64,000 nucleotides of DNA from Limnospira sp050045915 (GTDB lineage Bacteria; Cyanobacteriota; Cyanobacteriia; Cyanobacteriales; Microcoleaceae): positions 43,300-107,299 of the forward strand of contig JBNGCR010000002.1 in NCBI GenBank assembly GCA_050045915.1. Reading direction: 5' to 3'. Positions 52,832 to 62,587 of this stretch are shown in pieces. Position 1 is the first letter of the stretch; the number at the start of each line of letters is the position of its first letter. A model generated the notes under the pieces. The model worked only from the letters and a program-made list of their open reading frames with translations, did no database searches and was not told where the DNA came from. A program made the translations under genes and the position numbers.

Positions 52832-53440
52832 GTGGTTGAATATTTGGAAATTTTGGAACGGGCCGCGCGATCGCTCCATTCTTCTGATCGCGATCGCCCC
52901 GTCGCCGAGCAGGTGGTTGTCGCCCTGTTAGAGGCCGAAAAAGTCGCCCGCAAATGCCGGGAATCCCACCCCTTCGAGGCGCTGTGCGGCACCTGGCGGT
53001 TGTATTTCATCACCGGAACCAAAAAAACCCGCGATCGCGCCGGAGTCCTGATGGGGGCCGGCCGCTACATTCCCCCCCTCGTCCAGATCGGCTTGACTTA
53101 TTCCCCCGTTTCGGATATCAAATCGGGCGATCGCGAACCCTTTGAGGCGGGCCGAATTGAAAACCGAGTCGGCGTCGGACTAATGACATTGACGGTTGGC
53201 GGACCGGCGAAATTTTTGCTCAAAAATGACATTCTCGCCTTCGACTTTACCCGCATGGCGGTTCGGGGGTTGGGACTCAAACTTTACGACGGCTATATCC
53301 GCAACGGCAAAAGCAGCGAAGAAACCTTTTATCAAAAACGGGTTGCAGAACAGCCATTTTTCGCCTATTTTCTCGTTCAAGACCAATTCATCGCAGCCCG
53401 GGGACGGGGTGGGGGTTTGGCATTGTGGGTGAAGGCTTGA
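52832..53440 (+). CDS. PAP/fibrillin family protein
   Basis: A 202-residue plastid-lipid-associated (fibrillin) protein, a lipocalin-like family tied to thylakoid lipid droplets and photoprotection. Family-like segments are FEALCGTWRLYFITGTKKTR, VGVGLMTLTVGGPAKFL and the ending ARGRGGGLALWVKA. The start is GTG directly after the tandem repeat, so the upstream region may have been rebuilt by repeats. Assignment rests on pattern recognition rather than a unique motif. Confidence 0.65.
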   Translation: MVEYLEILERAARSLHSSDRDRPVAEQVVVALLEAEKVARKCRESHPFEALCGTWRLYFITGTKKTRDRAGVLMGAGRYIPPLVQIGLTYSPVSDIKSGDREPFEAGRIENRVGVGLMTLTVGGPAKFLLKNDILAFDFTRMAVRGLGLKLYDGYIRNGKSSEETFYQKRVAEQPFFAYFLVQDQFIAARGRGGGLALWVKA

Positions 53441-53507
53441 TTGATATAGGAATCAGCAGAAGTGAATTGTTTATGATTGGGAGATTTCGGGATTTTAGGA
53501 TGTCCTA

Positions 53508-53593
53508 ATATCAGATCCGGTTATTATAGCAGTGCGCGCTCGTATAGTTACAAAACCTATAAAAGGGAGTTGGGAGTCGGGAGTCGGGAGTAG
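53508..53593. repeat. Family B end joined to a family A 5' part
   Basis: ATATCAGATCCGGTT (53508-53522) is the family B terminal repeat. Two bases later TATAGCAGTGCGCGCTCG starts a family A copy that continues through GGGAGTC heptamers to 53593 and lacks its right end. Confidence 0.7.
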
Positions 53594-53662
53594 AAAGTTT
53601 CTGTCAAATCAATTCATAGGAAAGATGGGCGGGGGAGCGATCGCACCCTCCCCCGCCCGAAC

Positions 53663-54322
53663 CTAGGGGTAGAGTCGGGGATACTCCTGCGGCTCAATAT
53701 AATTGCCGTCGCACTCGGATTTGACCCGATATTCGATCGCGTTGAACTGCGTTCCGTCCCACTCGTACTTGACAAAGGTGCCGCAATCCCCAACCCCCCG
53801 ATCTTTGGTGAAAACGCTCAAAATTCCCTCCGCCGGCTGGTACTCCAACTCCCCAACAATCTCCCGAATTTGAGCCTCCACCAGTTCGCCCCTCGCACCC
53901 ATTTCAAACCCAGAAAATTCCAGGGGTTCAACCGTTACCTCCCCGTCCGTCTCTTGATAGCGAAAGAAATTGTAACCCCCCTGATACGCCGCCCGGTAGC
54001 AGAGCAATTGTACCAATTCGGCTTCCGGTCCGAAGGGATAGGCAAAGGACCCCAACCGAAACGGCAAAGCATTCACCCCCGGACAGATATCGAGTCCGTC
54101 CGGATTTTGATAAAAATACTCCAAAATTTCATCCGGAATCATGAACGGAACCGGGGGGAGTTCCGGAATGGTTTCCACCTCTTCCCCTTCCGAAGTCGGT
54201 TCCGCCGCGTCGGGTGAGGGGGGCGAGGAGGGCGGAGGCGCCGGGACGGGTTGGGCGAGGACCGTCCCCGCCGAAAACCCGATCGCCAGAAACAGCGACA
54301 ATTTTGGCAGCACAGAAGCCAT
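53663..54322 (-). CDS. Secreted DUF1176-type protein
   Basis: A 219-residue protein with a signal peptide (hydrophobic core about residues 7-22, cleavage after VLAQ region), then a proline/acid-rich spacer (about 25-58). The C-terminal domain has FYQNPDGLDICPGVNALPF and SVFTKDRGVGDCGTFVKYEW; this pattern resembles DUF1176 of periplasmic proteins. Four cysteines may form disulfides. Function is unknown. Confidence 0.7.
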   Translation of the reverse strand: MASVLPKLSLFLAIGFSAGTVLAQPVPAPPPSSPPSPDAAEPTSEGEEVETIPELPPVPFMIPDEILEYFYQNPDGLDICPGVNALPFRLGSFAYPFGPEAELVQLLCYRAAYQGGYNFFRYQETDGEVTVEPLEFSGFEMGARGELVEAQIREIVGELEYQPAEGILSVFTKDRGVGDCGTFVKYEWDGTQFNAIEYRVKSECDGNYIEPQEYPRLYP

Positions 54323-54427
54323 AATTTAGGGACAATCGAAACCAGCGATCGCCAGTTTATCAACATTTCTGAACGATCAGGCGCGATCGGTTAAGCTGAC
54401 AGTGCAGGTTGCAACGGGAGTGCATTC

Positions 54428-55411
54428 ATGAAGGCGGTCATCATCAATCAGTACGGTTCCCCGGAAGTCCTGGAATACGCGGACGTGGCGATGCCAAAAA
54501 TCGGCCCCGAACAATTATTGGTCAAAGTCCACGCCACCAGCGTCAACCCCGTCGATTGGAAAATCCGACAGGGAGACTTGCAACTGTTATCCGGATTTGG
54601 ATTTCCCAAAATCCTCGGTTCCGATGTGTCCGGGGTGGTGGTGGAAGTGGGGGCAGATGCCACCCAGTTTCAACCGGGAGACGAAGTTTACACCTTCCTC
54701 AACCCCCTGACGGGGGGCGCCTACGCCGAATATGTCGCCATCCCCGCCTCCACTGTCGCCCACAAGCCCAGTACCGTCACCCACGAAGAAGCGGCGGGGG
54801 TCCCCCTCGCCGGGTTGACAGCATTGCAAGCCTTGCTGGATCTGGGCCAGATGCGATCGGGACAGCGGGTGTTAATTAACGGGGCGTCCGGCGGCGTCGG
54901 GTCCTTTGCGGTACAAATTGCCCGGGCGATGGAAACGGAGGTGACGGGGGTTTGCAGCACCGCCAATTTGGATGTCGTGCGAAGTTGGGGCGCCGATGTT
55001 GTCCTCGACTATACCCAAGTGGACTTCACCCAGCAGGGTACCCAATACGACATTATTTTCGACGCGGTGGGGAAACAGACCTTTTACAACTGCGAGAAAG
55101 TCTTGCAACCGGACGGAATTTATGTTTCCACCCTGCCGAGTTTGGACAATATCGGTGCCTCGGTGCAGAGCCTATTTTTGCCGGGGAAAAAAGCGAAACT
55201 GATTTTAGCCCAACCCGGACGGCGGGATTTGGAGGCGATGCGGGATTGGATCGAGGCCGGAAAGGTGCGATCGCACGTCCACCGCAGTTACAGCTTATCC
55301 GATGTCGCCGAAGCCCACGCCGAGAGCGAAACGGGACACGTCGTCGGCAAAATCGTCATGACTCCCAGCCCCGGTGTCGCGCCCACCCCGACGGACATTC
55401 CGATTTCCTAG
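54428..55411 (+). CDS. NADP-dependent oxidoreductase, quinone-reductase-like MDR family
   Basis: A 327-residue zinc-independent medium-chain dehydrogenase/reductase. Marks are MKAVIINQYGSPEVLEYADV at the start, HATSVNPVDWKIRQGD, LGSDVSGVVVEVG and the NADP-binding VLINGASGGVGSFAVQIA. It probably reduces quinones or alkenals; no zinc-ligand cysteines are present in the usual positions. The start sits after a GGGAG seven bases upstream. Confidence 0.9.
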   Translation: MKAVIINQYGSPEVLEYADVAMPKIGPEQLLVKVHATSVNPVDWKIRQGDLQLLSGFGFPKILGSDVSGVVVEVGADATQFQPGDEVYTFLNPLTGGAYAEYVAIPASTVAHKPSTVTHEEAAGVPLAGLTALQALLDLGQMRSGQRVLINGASGGVGSFAVQIARAMETEVTGVCSTANLDVVRSWGADVVLDYTQVDFTQQGTQYDIIFDAVGKQTFYNCEKVLQPDGIYVSTLPSLDNIGASVQSLFLPGKKAKLILAQPGRRDLEAMRDWIEAGKVRSHVHRSYSLSDVAEAHAESETGHVVGKIVMTPSPGVAPTPTDIPIS

Positions 55412-55530
55412 ACCAACGATGGCCGTCGCTCCCATCTGGGATCGCACGGAACGATCGCCTCCGGGAGCGGGTCGAGAGTAAGGTAAATTAACATGAAAGT
55501 CATTTCAATCGAATAGGGGACAATTCACTT

Positions 55531-56586
55531 GTGGTAGCCAACCAGCCGACATCCGCCAGCGATACCGAAGCCCGGGAAACTGCCCTGTTGCGGAAAGTCA
55601 AGCGACTCACCTCCGCCACCGGACAGCTCACCGTGCCCTGTATTCCGTCGCTGCTCGACCATTATATGGAGCAGTTCGATCGCCTCTTGAAAGCCCTGGG
55701 CCAGAACTTTACCCCGGAGGAAATGCAGTCGCTGCGCCAACTCGTGCAACGGAAACTCCAGGAAGGCTACGACACCTCCCCCCACTCGCGCCTCCTGTTC
55801 AAATATGAGCCGCCCGACCCCACCCAGGGCCTCACTAACGGCCTGAAATTGACCGTCGTCAACGAAGTGTTGTCGATGGAAAAAAAATATCAGCGGTGGC
55901 TCAAAAGTCGCCGTGGTCCGCTGTTCGGTTCCCACCCCGATGCCAAACTCATAGATGTGGTGAAATTTTTCGACAACCCCAAAGTTGCCCCCATTTTAGA
56001 TGTCGGGGCGGGGGTGGGGCGCAATACCCTGGCTTTGGCGCGGCGGGGACATCCGGTGGACGCGGTGGAATTAACGCCGGAATTTGCCCAAATTATCGCC
56101 AAAGAAGCCAAAGGGCAGCAACTCCCTGTCCGGGTGATTCAGAGCAACATTCTCAACCCCGCCCTGCAATTACCGAAACATTCCTATCAATTGGCGGTGG
56201 TGGCTGAGGTGATTTCCCATTTTCGCAATCGTGAAGATGTGCGATCGCTCCTGTTGCGGATGTGCGATATCGTCAAACCGGGGGGGTTGTTGCTGTTCAA
56301 CACGTTTTTGACCGATCCCGGATATGAACCGGACGGGCGGGTGCGGGAACTGGCTCAGGTGCAGTGGTCCTATTTGATGACGCGATCGGAGTTCAATTCC
56401 GTGATGGCCGGTTTACCATTACAGATATTGTCCGATGAGTCGGTGTACGAATATGAACGTACCCACCTGCCCCCGGAGGCGTGGCCGCCGACGGGGTGGT
56501 TTGAACATTGGAGCCAAGGCCGAGATGTATTTCCCATGATCAAGCCGCCAATTTCGTTGCGGTGGATACTTTGTCGGAATAATTAA
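55531..56586 (+). CDS. SAM-dependent methyltransferase (TehB-like)
   Basis: A 351-residue protein with a GTG start preceded by AGGGGA. The first 140 residues are an all-helical extension. The methyltransferase domain follows with motif I VAPILDVGAGVGRNTLALA, the post-I acid in VDAVELTPEF, VVAEVISHF and DIVKPGGLLLFNTFL. The central domain resembles TehB-type methyltransferases. The substrate and the role of the helical extension are unknown. Confidence 0.85.
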   Translation: MVANQPTSASDTEARETALLRKVKRLTSATGQLTVPCIPSLLDHYMEQFDRLLKALGQNFTPEEMQSLRQLVQRKLQEGYDTSPHSRLLFKYEPPDPTQGLTNGLKLTVVNEVLSMEKKYQRWLKSRRGPLFGSHPDAKLIDVVKFFDNPKVAPILDVGAGVGRNTLALARRGHPVDAVELTPEFAQIIAKEAKGQQLPVRVIQSNILNPALQLPKHSYQLAVVAEVISHFRNREDVRSLLLRMCDIVKPGGLLLFNTFLTDPGYEPDGRVRELAQVQWSYLMTRSEFNSVMAGLPLQILSDESVYEYERTHLPPEAWPPTGWFEHWSQGRDVFPMIKPPISLRWILCRNN

Positions 56587-56587
56587 T

Positions 56588-56618
56588 CATTAATCATTAA
56601 TCATTAATAATTATTCTG
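56588..56618. repeat. Short tandem heptamer repeat (TAATCAT)
   Basis: Three to four copies of TTAATCA directly follow the methyltransferase stop. Confidence 0.85.
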
Positions 56619-56656
56619 CATTGTTAACTGATTTGACGACGAGTGGATTAATTACC

Positions 56657-58843
56657 ATGCTGAAGCGACGGATTACACAAGTTTCTCTTTATGTCATAGC
56701 TGGAGCGACGGCGCTGGTTTTGGGCATTTATTTTCCCATGATGCAGTGGCAAAAAATCTGGTCGTCCCGCACTGGAGAAGCGCCGGATCTGGCTCGATCT
56801 TCGGAAGTGGTGATGAGTTTGGCGTTGCTCTCGCCGGAGGATCGCCGGGTGGAGTTGGAGGAAATTATTGCCACGTCTCCGGCATCTGAGAGTCAAAATC
56901 GCGCCCGGTTTTTATTGGCGGCGGATTTGTTAGAGAGTCGGCAGCCCGAGGCGGCTTTGGAACAGTTGGAAGGATTGGAGGGGGACTATCGCCTGCTGGG
57001 GGGGTACGTCCTCAAGATGCGATCGCGGGCCTATGAACAACTCGGAGATACGGCAAAAGCCGAGCAAACTTGGCAAGAATTAGTCGATCGCTACCCGGAA
57101 GATCCGGTGATAGTGGAGGGGCTGTATGTTTTGGGTGAAAATAACCCGGAATATTGGGATCGGGCGATCGCGGAATTTCCGGCCCACCCCCGCAGCGTGG
57201 AGATCGCCCAAACTCGCCTGGGGGAAAATCCCAATCAATTGCCGTTGTTATTGTTGGTCGCCAAACACGGGATTTATTTGCCCGATTACGGCACTTATTT
57301 GGAGCGGTTGCGGCAGAATTACGAAGCGCAACTCACCCCGGAAGATTGGGAGGCGATCGGCTTCGGCTACTGGGAAAAAATGGATTATGGTAAGGGTGCG
57401 ATCGCCTATGCAAAAGCCCCCGCCACGCCCCAAAACCGCTACCGCCACGCCCGGGGGCTGTGGTTGGGCGGAAAAATTCCCGAATCCCGGAAAGCCTACG
57501 AGCAGTTGATCGCCACCTTCCCCACTGAAACCAACCCCCGGGGTGAGGATGCTGGATGGGGGATGATCCGCCTGGCCCGTTTGGTGGAACCCCAAGAAGC
57601 CCTCCCTTTACTGAATCGAGCGATCGAGGATTTCCCCGAACACGCCGCCGAAGCGCTTTCGGAGCGGGCGGAGGTGCTCGAAAAGCTGAAATCCCCCGAT
57701 TCGGCTTCCAAAACCCGCCAGTTGTTGTTGAGCGAATACAGTGATTCGGAAGCGGCAGCCCAATTGCGTTGGAGTCTCGCCCAAAAGGGTGCCCAAGCTG
57801 GAAAGCTGGATATTGCCTCCGAGTGGGCGCGGCAGGTGGTGACGAAGAACCCCGACAGTGAGTTGGCGCCGGAGGCGACGTTCTGGATTGGGAAGTGGGC
57901 CCAACAGATGGGGAAATCCAAGGATACCACCAAAGCCTACGAATATTTGTTGGCGCGATATCCCGAATCCTACTACGCTTGGCGGGCGGCGGTGCTGCTG
58001 GGTTGGCCGGTGGGTGACTTTACCACGGTGCGGCCCCTGTCTCCCCACGTCGAACACCCGGAACAGCGCCCGACTCCCCCGGCGGGTTCGGAGACGCTAC
58101 AGGAATTGTACCGCCTGGGACGCGATCGCGATGCCTGGACCCTGTGGCAGTTGGAATTCGGCGACAGAATGCAACCGTCCGTCGCCCAACAATATACCGA
58201 CGGTCTGATGCGGATTGCGGTGGGGGACAATCTGGACGGCATTTGGATGATTTCCAGCCTCAGTCAGCGAGAAAACCCCGAAGAACGCCAAGAATATCTA
58301 GACCTGAAGCAAAAACCCGGTTACTGGCAATCTCTCTATCCGTTCCCCTACTTGGAAACTATCGTCAGTTGGTCCAACAAACGCGACCTGAATCCGGTAT
58401 TGGTGACGGCTTTAATTCGGCAAGAATCGCGATTCATGCCCTCGATTAAATCCGTTGTCGGGGCGACGGGGTTGATGCAGGTGATGCCCGAAACGGGGGC
58501 GGAGGCGGCGAGAAACATCCAATTGACCAACTATTCCCTAGAAAACGTCGATGATAACGTCAATTTGGGAACCTACTATCTCGATTTCACCCACCGAGAA
58601 TACAACAATAATTCCCTGTTGGCGGTGGCGAGTTACAACGCGGGACCCGGCGCGATCGCCAGTTGGTTGCAGCGGTTCGGCTTCGACGACCCGGATAAAT
58701 TTGTCACCCAAATTCCCTATCCGGAAACTCAGGGTTATGTAAAATCGGTGTTTGAAAATTATTGGAATTATCTGCGAATTTACAATCCCGATATCGCCGA
58801 AAAACTGGCGGAACACGCCCGCTCTTACAAGCAAAAGTTTTAA
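56657..58843 (+). CDS. slt: Soluble lytic murein transglycosylase (Slt-type) with TPR-like helices
   Basis: Cleaves peptidoglycan glycan strands in the periplasm. The 728 residues start MLKRRITQVSLYVIAGATAL, giving a membrane anchor or uncleaved signal. A long helical superhelix (about 70-570) has TPR-like units. The C-terminal SLT domain has the catalytic glutamate in ALIRQESRFMPSIKS (near 592), GATGLMQVMPETG, and AVASYNAGPGAIASW. A GTG/ATG further upstream (56621) is possible. The hairpin at 58859 follows the stop. Confidence 0.9.
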   Translation: MLKRRITQVSLYVIAGATALVLGIYFPMMQWQKIWSSRTGEAPDLARSSEVVMSLALLSPEDRRVELEEIIATSPASESQNRARFLLAADLLESRQPEAALEQLEGLEGDYRLLGGYVLKMRSRAYEQLGDTAKAEQTWQELVDRYPEDPVIVEGLYVLGENNPEYWDRAIAEFPAHPRSVEIAQTRLGENPNQLPLLLLVAKHGIYLPDYGTYLERLRQNYEAQLTPEDWEAIGFGYWEKMDYGKGAIAYAKAPATPQNRYRHARGLWLGGKIPESRKAYEQLIATFPTETNPRGEDAGWGMIRLARLVEPQEALPLLNRAIEDFPEHAAEALSERAEVLEKLKSPDSASKTRQLLLSEYSDSEAAAQLRWSLAQKGAQAGKLDIASEWARQVVTKNPDSELAPEATFWIGKWAQQMGKSKDTTKAYEYLLARYPESYYAWRAAVLLGWPVGDFTTVRPLSPHVEHPEQRPTPPAGSETLQELYRLGRDRDAWTLWQLEFGDRMQPSVAQQYTDGLMRIAVGDNLDGIWMISSLSQRENPEERQEYLDLKQKPGYWQSLYPFPYLETIVSWSNKRDLNPVLVTALIRQESRFMPSIKSVVGATGLMQVMPETGAEAARNIQLTNYSLENVDDNVNLGTYYLDFTHREYNNNSLLAVASYNAGPGAIASWLQRFGFDDPDKFVTQIPYPETQGYVKSVFENYWNYLRIYNPDIAEKLAEHARSYKQKF

Positions 58844-58858
58844 TTGAAGGTGGGAGAT

Positions 58859-58880
58859 GGGCAAGGGCAGAGGCTTGCCC
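58859..58880 (+). terminator. Hairpin after the transglycosylase gene
   Basis: GGGCAAG (58859-58865) pairs with CTTGCCC (58874-58880), 16 bp after the stop. A second similar hairpin follows at 58956-58977. No clear U-run, so it may be an interspersed repeat acting as a terminator. Confidence 0.5.
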
Positions 58881-58978
58881 CTACCGATGATTGATTTATG
58901 GGGTTGAAAATTGGTAGAAGCAACCTTATAGGGTTGCTCCCCAACCTACTCGGATGGGCAAGCACAGAGGCTTGCCTT

Positions 58979-59103
58979 TATAGCAACGAGCGCTGGCGTG
59001 GTTACACGCCGGGAATGATCAATCTCCCGACTCCCGACTCCCGACTCCCGACTCCCTATTCCCTTTTATAGGTTTTGTAACTATACGAGCGCGCACTGCT
59101 ATA
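58979..59103 (-). repeat. MITE-like family A, full reference copy
   Basis: 125 bp on the minus strand. Its ends are imperfect inverted repeats: TATAGCAGTGCGCGCTCG and TATAGCAACGAGCGCTGGCG, with 21 of the outer 28 positions matching. Inside are ACAAAACCTATAAAAGGGA, then five to six GGGAGTC-type heptamers and ATTGATCATTCCCGGCG. It has no coding capacity. Confidence 0.82.
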
Positions 59104-59128
59104 CCACCAGGGGAAGAGAGCGGGAACA

Positions 59129-59160
59129 ATCTAAAATCCAAAATCCAAAATCTAAAATCT
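59129..59160. repeat. Short tandem heptamer repeat (AAAATCT/AAAATCC)
   Basis: About four heptamers of TCTAAAA/TCCAAAA, the complement class of 46769-46800, in the upstream region of the secreted protein gene. Confidence 0.85.
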
Positions 59161-59235
59161 TCATTTGGGTGGATGTCAATGTTGAAAAATGATCTATTAT
59201 TGCTCTATTCAAAACTAAATTGCTGAGGAGTCAGA

Positions 59236-60030
59236 ATGACTATTGTGAGGAGAGCGGCTTATCTTGCTTGTCTGGTTATTTCGTCATTCAGCGGCGGTCA
59301 GGTCTTGGCCCAAGAGAATTTTTCCACCCCTCAAACATCCGGCGACAACGTACAACTCAAGAAATACCTCAACAGCCTGGTGAGGGGAAAAAATCCCGAC
59401 GCGGAACCGGTACGATCGCTCGCTGCGGTGAGCGAAAACGCCCCGTCTACTGACGCGACGGATCTGGGGGTTCTGGGGGTGCAACCGGAGTGGCGGATCG
59501 CCGAGGAGACGGTGCTCGAAGAAGCGATCGCCCAATCCCCGGAAGCAGAAGAAGAAGTTGACCCCCGCCGCGCCGCCGATCGCTACAACCGCCGCCTCAG
59601 CAACCACTACAGCTATTTCGCCGTCGGGGGTAATATCGGCATCACCGGCGACGCCTCCGGCTTGGGCAAAGGGGGGGGCGGAACCCTCGGAAAAACGGGT
59701 TATTCTGAAAATATCTCCCTCCACACCGGCGGGATCATTCTGGGCGACAGCGCCAGCGTCGGCGCCCTGACCTACGATTTTCCCGTCCGCGCCGATACCG
59801 GGGCAGTGCTGCTGTCCCCCTTCGTGGGGGCGGGGCTGATTTGGGCCGACCTGTTCAACGAAGATTTCAGCTTCGGTCCGCTGTTCATGACGGGGGTTGA
59901 CGTCCCCATTTCCTACAGCTTCATTCTCACCGGCCGCGTCAACGTCGGCTACCTCCGGGAGAATACGGAGGTGGGCATCATGCTGGGCGTGGGTTACATC
60001 TTCACCCGCAGCATCTGGGATTTATTCTAG
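59236..60030 (+). CDS. Secreted protein with predicted beta-barrel C-terminal domain
   Basis: A 264-residue exported protein: signal peptide (SFSGGQVLAQ, cleavage near residue 25), an acidic linker, then from about 125 a series of alternating beta strands ending in a terminal phenylalanine (YIFTRSIWDLF). The ending and strand pattern fit a small outer-membrane beta-barrel, but no named family is recognised. Its last three codons overlap the end of the convergent helicase gene by nine bases. Confidence 0.65.
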   Translation: MTIVRRAAYLACLVISSFSGGQVLAQENFSTPQTSGDNVQLKKYLNSLVRGKNPDAEPVRSLAAVSENAPSTDATDLGVLGVQPEWRIAEETVLEEAIAQSPEAEEEVDPRRAADRYNRRLSNHYSYFAVGGNIGITGDASGLGKGGGGTLGKTGYSENISLHTGGIILGDSASVGALTYDFPVRADTGAVLLSPFVGAGLIWADLFNEDFSFGPLFMTGVDVPISYSFILTGRVNVGYLRENTEVGIMLGVGYIFTRSIWDLF

Positions 60031-62373
60031 GGACTGGAGGGGAACTACACTCGGGTCGAGGATTTTGGGACTCGATCCGTGAAACTTGATCGCCAAAGAC
60101 TGCTTTCCCCCGTTCCCACCGAAAATGTGGGTGATCTTCCCGACGCCAAATGTCGTGTGAAAAACGCGATCGCCCACTTTCCAAGTTTCGGGATTTGTCG
60201 CCGGGGTCGGTTTCGCCCTTTTCTTCTTTTTGCCGGTTTTCTTCGTCGCCGGCTTTTGAATCGGACGGACGAAAGGACGATATCCCTCGATCAAATTCTC
60301 GGGCAATTCTTTCAAAAACATCGACGGGACGCAGGGTTCCCGATATCCCCACAGCCGCCGTTCCAAGGCGTGGGTGATGAATAGCTGTTCCTGGGCACGG
60401 GTAATCCCCACATAACACAGCCGCCGTTCCTCTTCCAAACTGAGGGGATCGTCGATACTGCGGAAATTGGGAAATAACCCCTGTTCTAACCCCACCAAAA
60501 ACACGATCGGAAACTCCAACCCCTTGGCCGAATGTAAGGTCATCAGAGATACCGCCTGCTGTCCTTCTTCCAAGTTGTCTAAATCTGAGGATAGGGAGGC
60601 GCTGGCCAAAAATCCTTGCAAGCTGCTATCTTCGTACTCCTCCTGATACTGGGAAACCGCGTTGCACAGTTCCCGCAGGTTATCTAAACGGTTGTCCGCC
60701 TCGTCGGTTCCCTGATTTTTGAGATCGTCGAAATAGCCGCAATCGGCTAAAATTCCTTCTAAGATATCGAGTGCAGAAGTGGTTTCAACGCGATCGCGCC
60801 AGGATTGAATGATTTGGGCGAACCGATTCACCGATTTGGCCGATCGCCCCGCGACGGTATTCACCGAATCCTCGTCGCCGACAATTTCCCACAGGGGAAC
60901 CCCCAACTGTTGGGCGGCATTGTTCAACCCGTCGAGGGTCGTCCGCCCGATCCCCCGCCGGGGCACGTTGATGATCCGCTGCAAGCTGACGCTATCGGCG
61001 GGATTCGCCAACACCCTCAGATAGGATAAAGCATCCTTAATTTCTTTGCGATCGTAGAACTTCAGACCGCCGACGACATTATAAAGAATGTTATTCCGCA
61101 GCAGGACATCCTCAAAAGGCCGTGATTGGGCGTTGGTGCGGTAAAGTATGGCAAAACTTCCCGGCCCGAGTTCCGGGTTTTGGTCGGTCAGCATTTTAAT
61201 TTGATCGACGACAAACTGGGCTTCGGCGATTTCCTCGTCCGCCTGATAGCAGTAGATCGGCGTGCCTCCCGATCGCGTCGGACGCAGCACTTTTTCAATT
61301 CTGGCGGTATTATTTTGGATGAGATGATTGGCGACTTCCAGGATATTTTCCCGCGATCGGTAATTTTCCTCCAATTTAATTAAAGTCCGCGAGTCGTCGT
61401 CCGGCAGGCCGTCCCCGAAATCGTCCTGAAATTCCAGCAAAATCCGATAGTCCGCCATCCGGAACGAATAGATCGACTGATCCACGTCCCCCACCACGAA
61501 AACCGATCGGTTCTGCCAATTCTCGAACATCTGCGGATCTTCCCCGTTCGTCGCCAACAGCCGGATCAGGTCGTACTGGGTGCGGTTGGTGTCCTGATAT
61601 TCGTCTACTAATATATGGCGGAATTTTTGGTGCCAGTAGGCGAGCACCTGTTCGTTTTGCCGGAACAGGGCGACGGGAACCCGGATCAGGTCGTCGAAGT
61701 CGAGGGCGTTGTTGGCCGCGAGGCCATCCTGATACAGGCTGTATACCTCCGAAATGACGCGCCCCGAATAGTCCGGGTTTTCCCGCGAATACTCCTGTGG
61801 CGAGAGTCCCAGGTTTTTGGCGTTGCTGATTTTGTAGCGGATCTTGCGGGGGTCGAATTTTTTGTCGTCCAGGTTCAGTTGTTTGGTGACGATCTGCTTC
61901 ACCTGGGCCTGGGCGTCGGATTCGTCGAAAATTGAGAAGTTCTGCTGCCACTGCCGCCCCTTTTCGTCCTGATATTTGTTGATATCGTAGCGGAGGATGC
62001 GGGCGCACAAACTGTGGAACGTCCCCATCCACAGGTGTTTGGTGAGGGTGCGGTAGACGTGCGATCGCAGTTGGGTCTGTTCGGCCGGTTCCAGGGCCGA
62101 GAGGGGCTTTCCGTACTGTTTTTGAGCCTGCTGCTGGGCGAAAATGGACTCGACCCGCTCTTTGATCTCCCGGGCGGCTTTATTCGTAAAGGTGACGGCG
62201 AGGATATTTTCCGGGTTGACGCGGTGGGTGTGGATCAGGTTGGCGACGCGGTAGGTGAGGGCGCGGGTTTTCCCGGAACCGGCCCCCGCCACGACGAGCA
62301 TCGGGCCGCAGAAGTGTTCGACGGCTTGCCGCTGGGAGGGGTTGAGGGTGGTGAGGAAATCGACGGTTTGCAT
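60022..62373 (-). CDS. pcrA: UvrD/PcrA/Rep family ATP-dependent DNA helicase
   Basis: A 3'-5' SF1 helicase for repair and replication restart. The 783 residues carry Walker A GAGSGKT (30-36), motif Ia AVTFTNKAAREIKERV, DEYQDTNRTQYDLI (motif II), GDVDQSIYSFRMADY (III), ILYRTNAQSR, VSLMTLHSAKGLEFPIVFLV (V) and EERRLCYVGITRAQEQL (VI). The C-terminal tail has a basic linker and a Tudor-like WKVGDRVFHTTFGVGKITHI domain, as in PcrA. It ends convergent with the secreted-protein gene (9 bp overlap). Confidence 0.95.
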   Translation of the reverse strand: MQTVDFLTTLNPSQRQAVEHFCGPMLVVAGAGSGKTRALTYRVANLIHTHRVNPENILAVTFTNKAAREIKERVESIFAQQQAQKQYGKPLSALEPAEQTQLRSHVYRTLTKHLWMGTFHSLCARILRYDINKYQDEKGRQWQQNFSIFDESDAQAQVKQIVTKQLNLDDKKFDPRKIRYKISNAKNLGLSPQEYSRENPDYSGRVISEVYSLYQDGLAANNALDFDDLIRVPVALFRQNEQVLAYWHQKFRHILVDEYQDTNRTQYDLIRLLATNGEDPQMFENWQNRSVFVVGDVDQSIYSFRMADYRILLEFQDDFGDGLPDDDSRTLIKLEENYRSRENILEVANHLIQNNTARIEKVLRPTRSGGTPIYCYQADEEIAEAQFVVDQIKMLTDQNPELGPGSFAILYRTNAQSRPFEDVLLRNNILYNVVGGLKFYDRKEIKDALSYLRVLANPADSVSLQRIINVPRRGIGRTTLDGLNNAAQQLGVPLWEIVGDEDSVNTVAGRSAKSVNRFAQIIQSWRDRVETTSALDILEGILADCGYFDDLKNQGTDEADNRLDNLRELCNAVSQYQEEYEDSSLQGFLASASLSSDLDNLEEGQQAVSLMTLHSAKGLEFPIVFLVGLEQGLFPNFRSIDDPLSLEEERRLCYVGITRAQEQLFITHALERRLWGYREPCVPSMFLKELPENLIEGYRPFVRPIQKPATKKTGKKKKRAKPTPATNPETWKVGDRVFHTTFGVGKITHIFGGNGGKQSLAIKFHGSSPKILDPSVVPLQSLE

Positions 62374-62443
62374 GGAAGGTGCGATCGCATCTGGGGGCGG
62401 ACAAAGTGTCTATTGTACCGAAAAATCGGGCCGGCAAATTGTC

Positions 62444-62463
62444 GGGGCCCCTGGCTTGCGCCC
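62444..62463. repeat. Short dispersed GC-rich repeat, second copy
   Basis: GGGGCCCCTGGCTTGCGCCC is the exact reverse complement of the repeat at 17539-17560. Confidence 0.7.
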
Positions 62464-62495
62464 TGATTGTCGATTCAAAATCTCTAGTTTGAGCC

Positions 62496-62560
62496 AGAAA
62501 CCGGATTTCTATCTGAAACTCGGGTTAGAACTGAAGATTCTCTCCAGAAACCCAGTTTCT
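62496..62560. repeat. Dispersed family D repeat
   Basis: AGAAACCGGATTTCT (62496-62510) and AGAAACCCAGTTTCT (62546-62560) repeat the layout of 27690-27754 and 41258-41320 with single changes in each arm. Confidence 0.7.
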
Positions 62561-62587
62561 CAGCCACTCCCCCCATGACCTCCCCCC

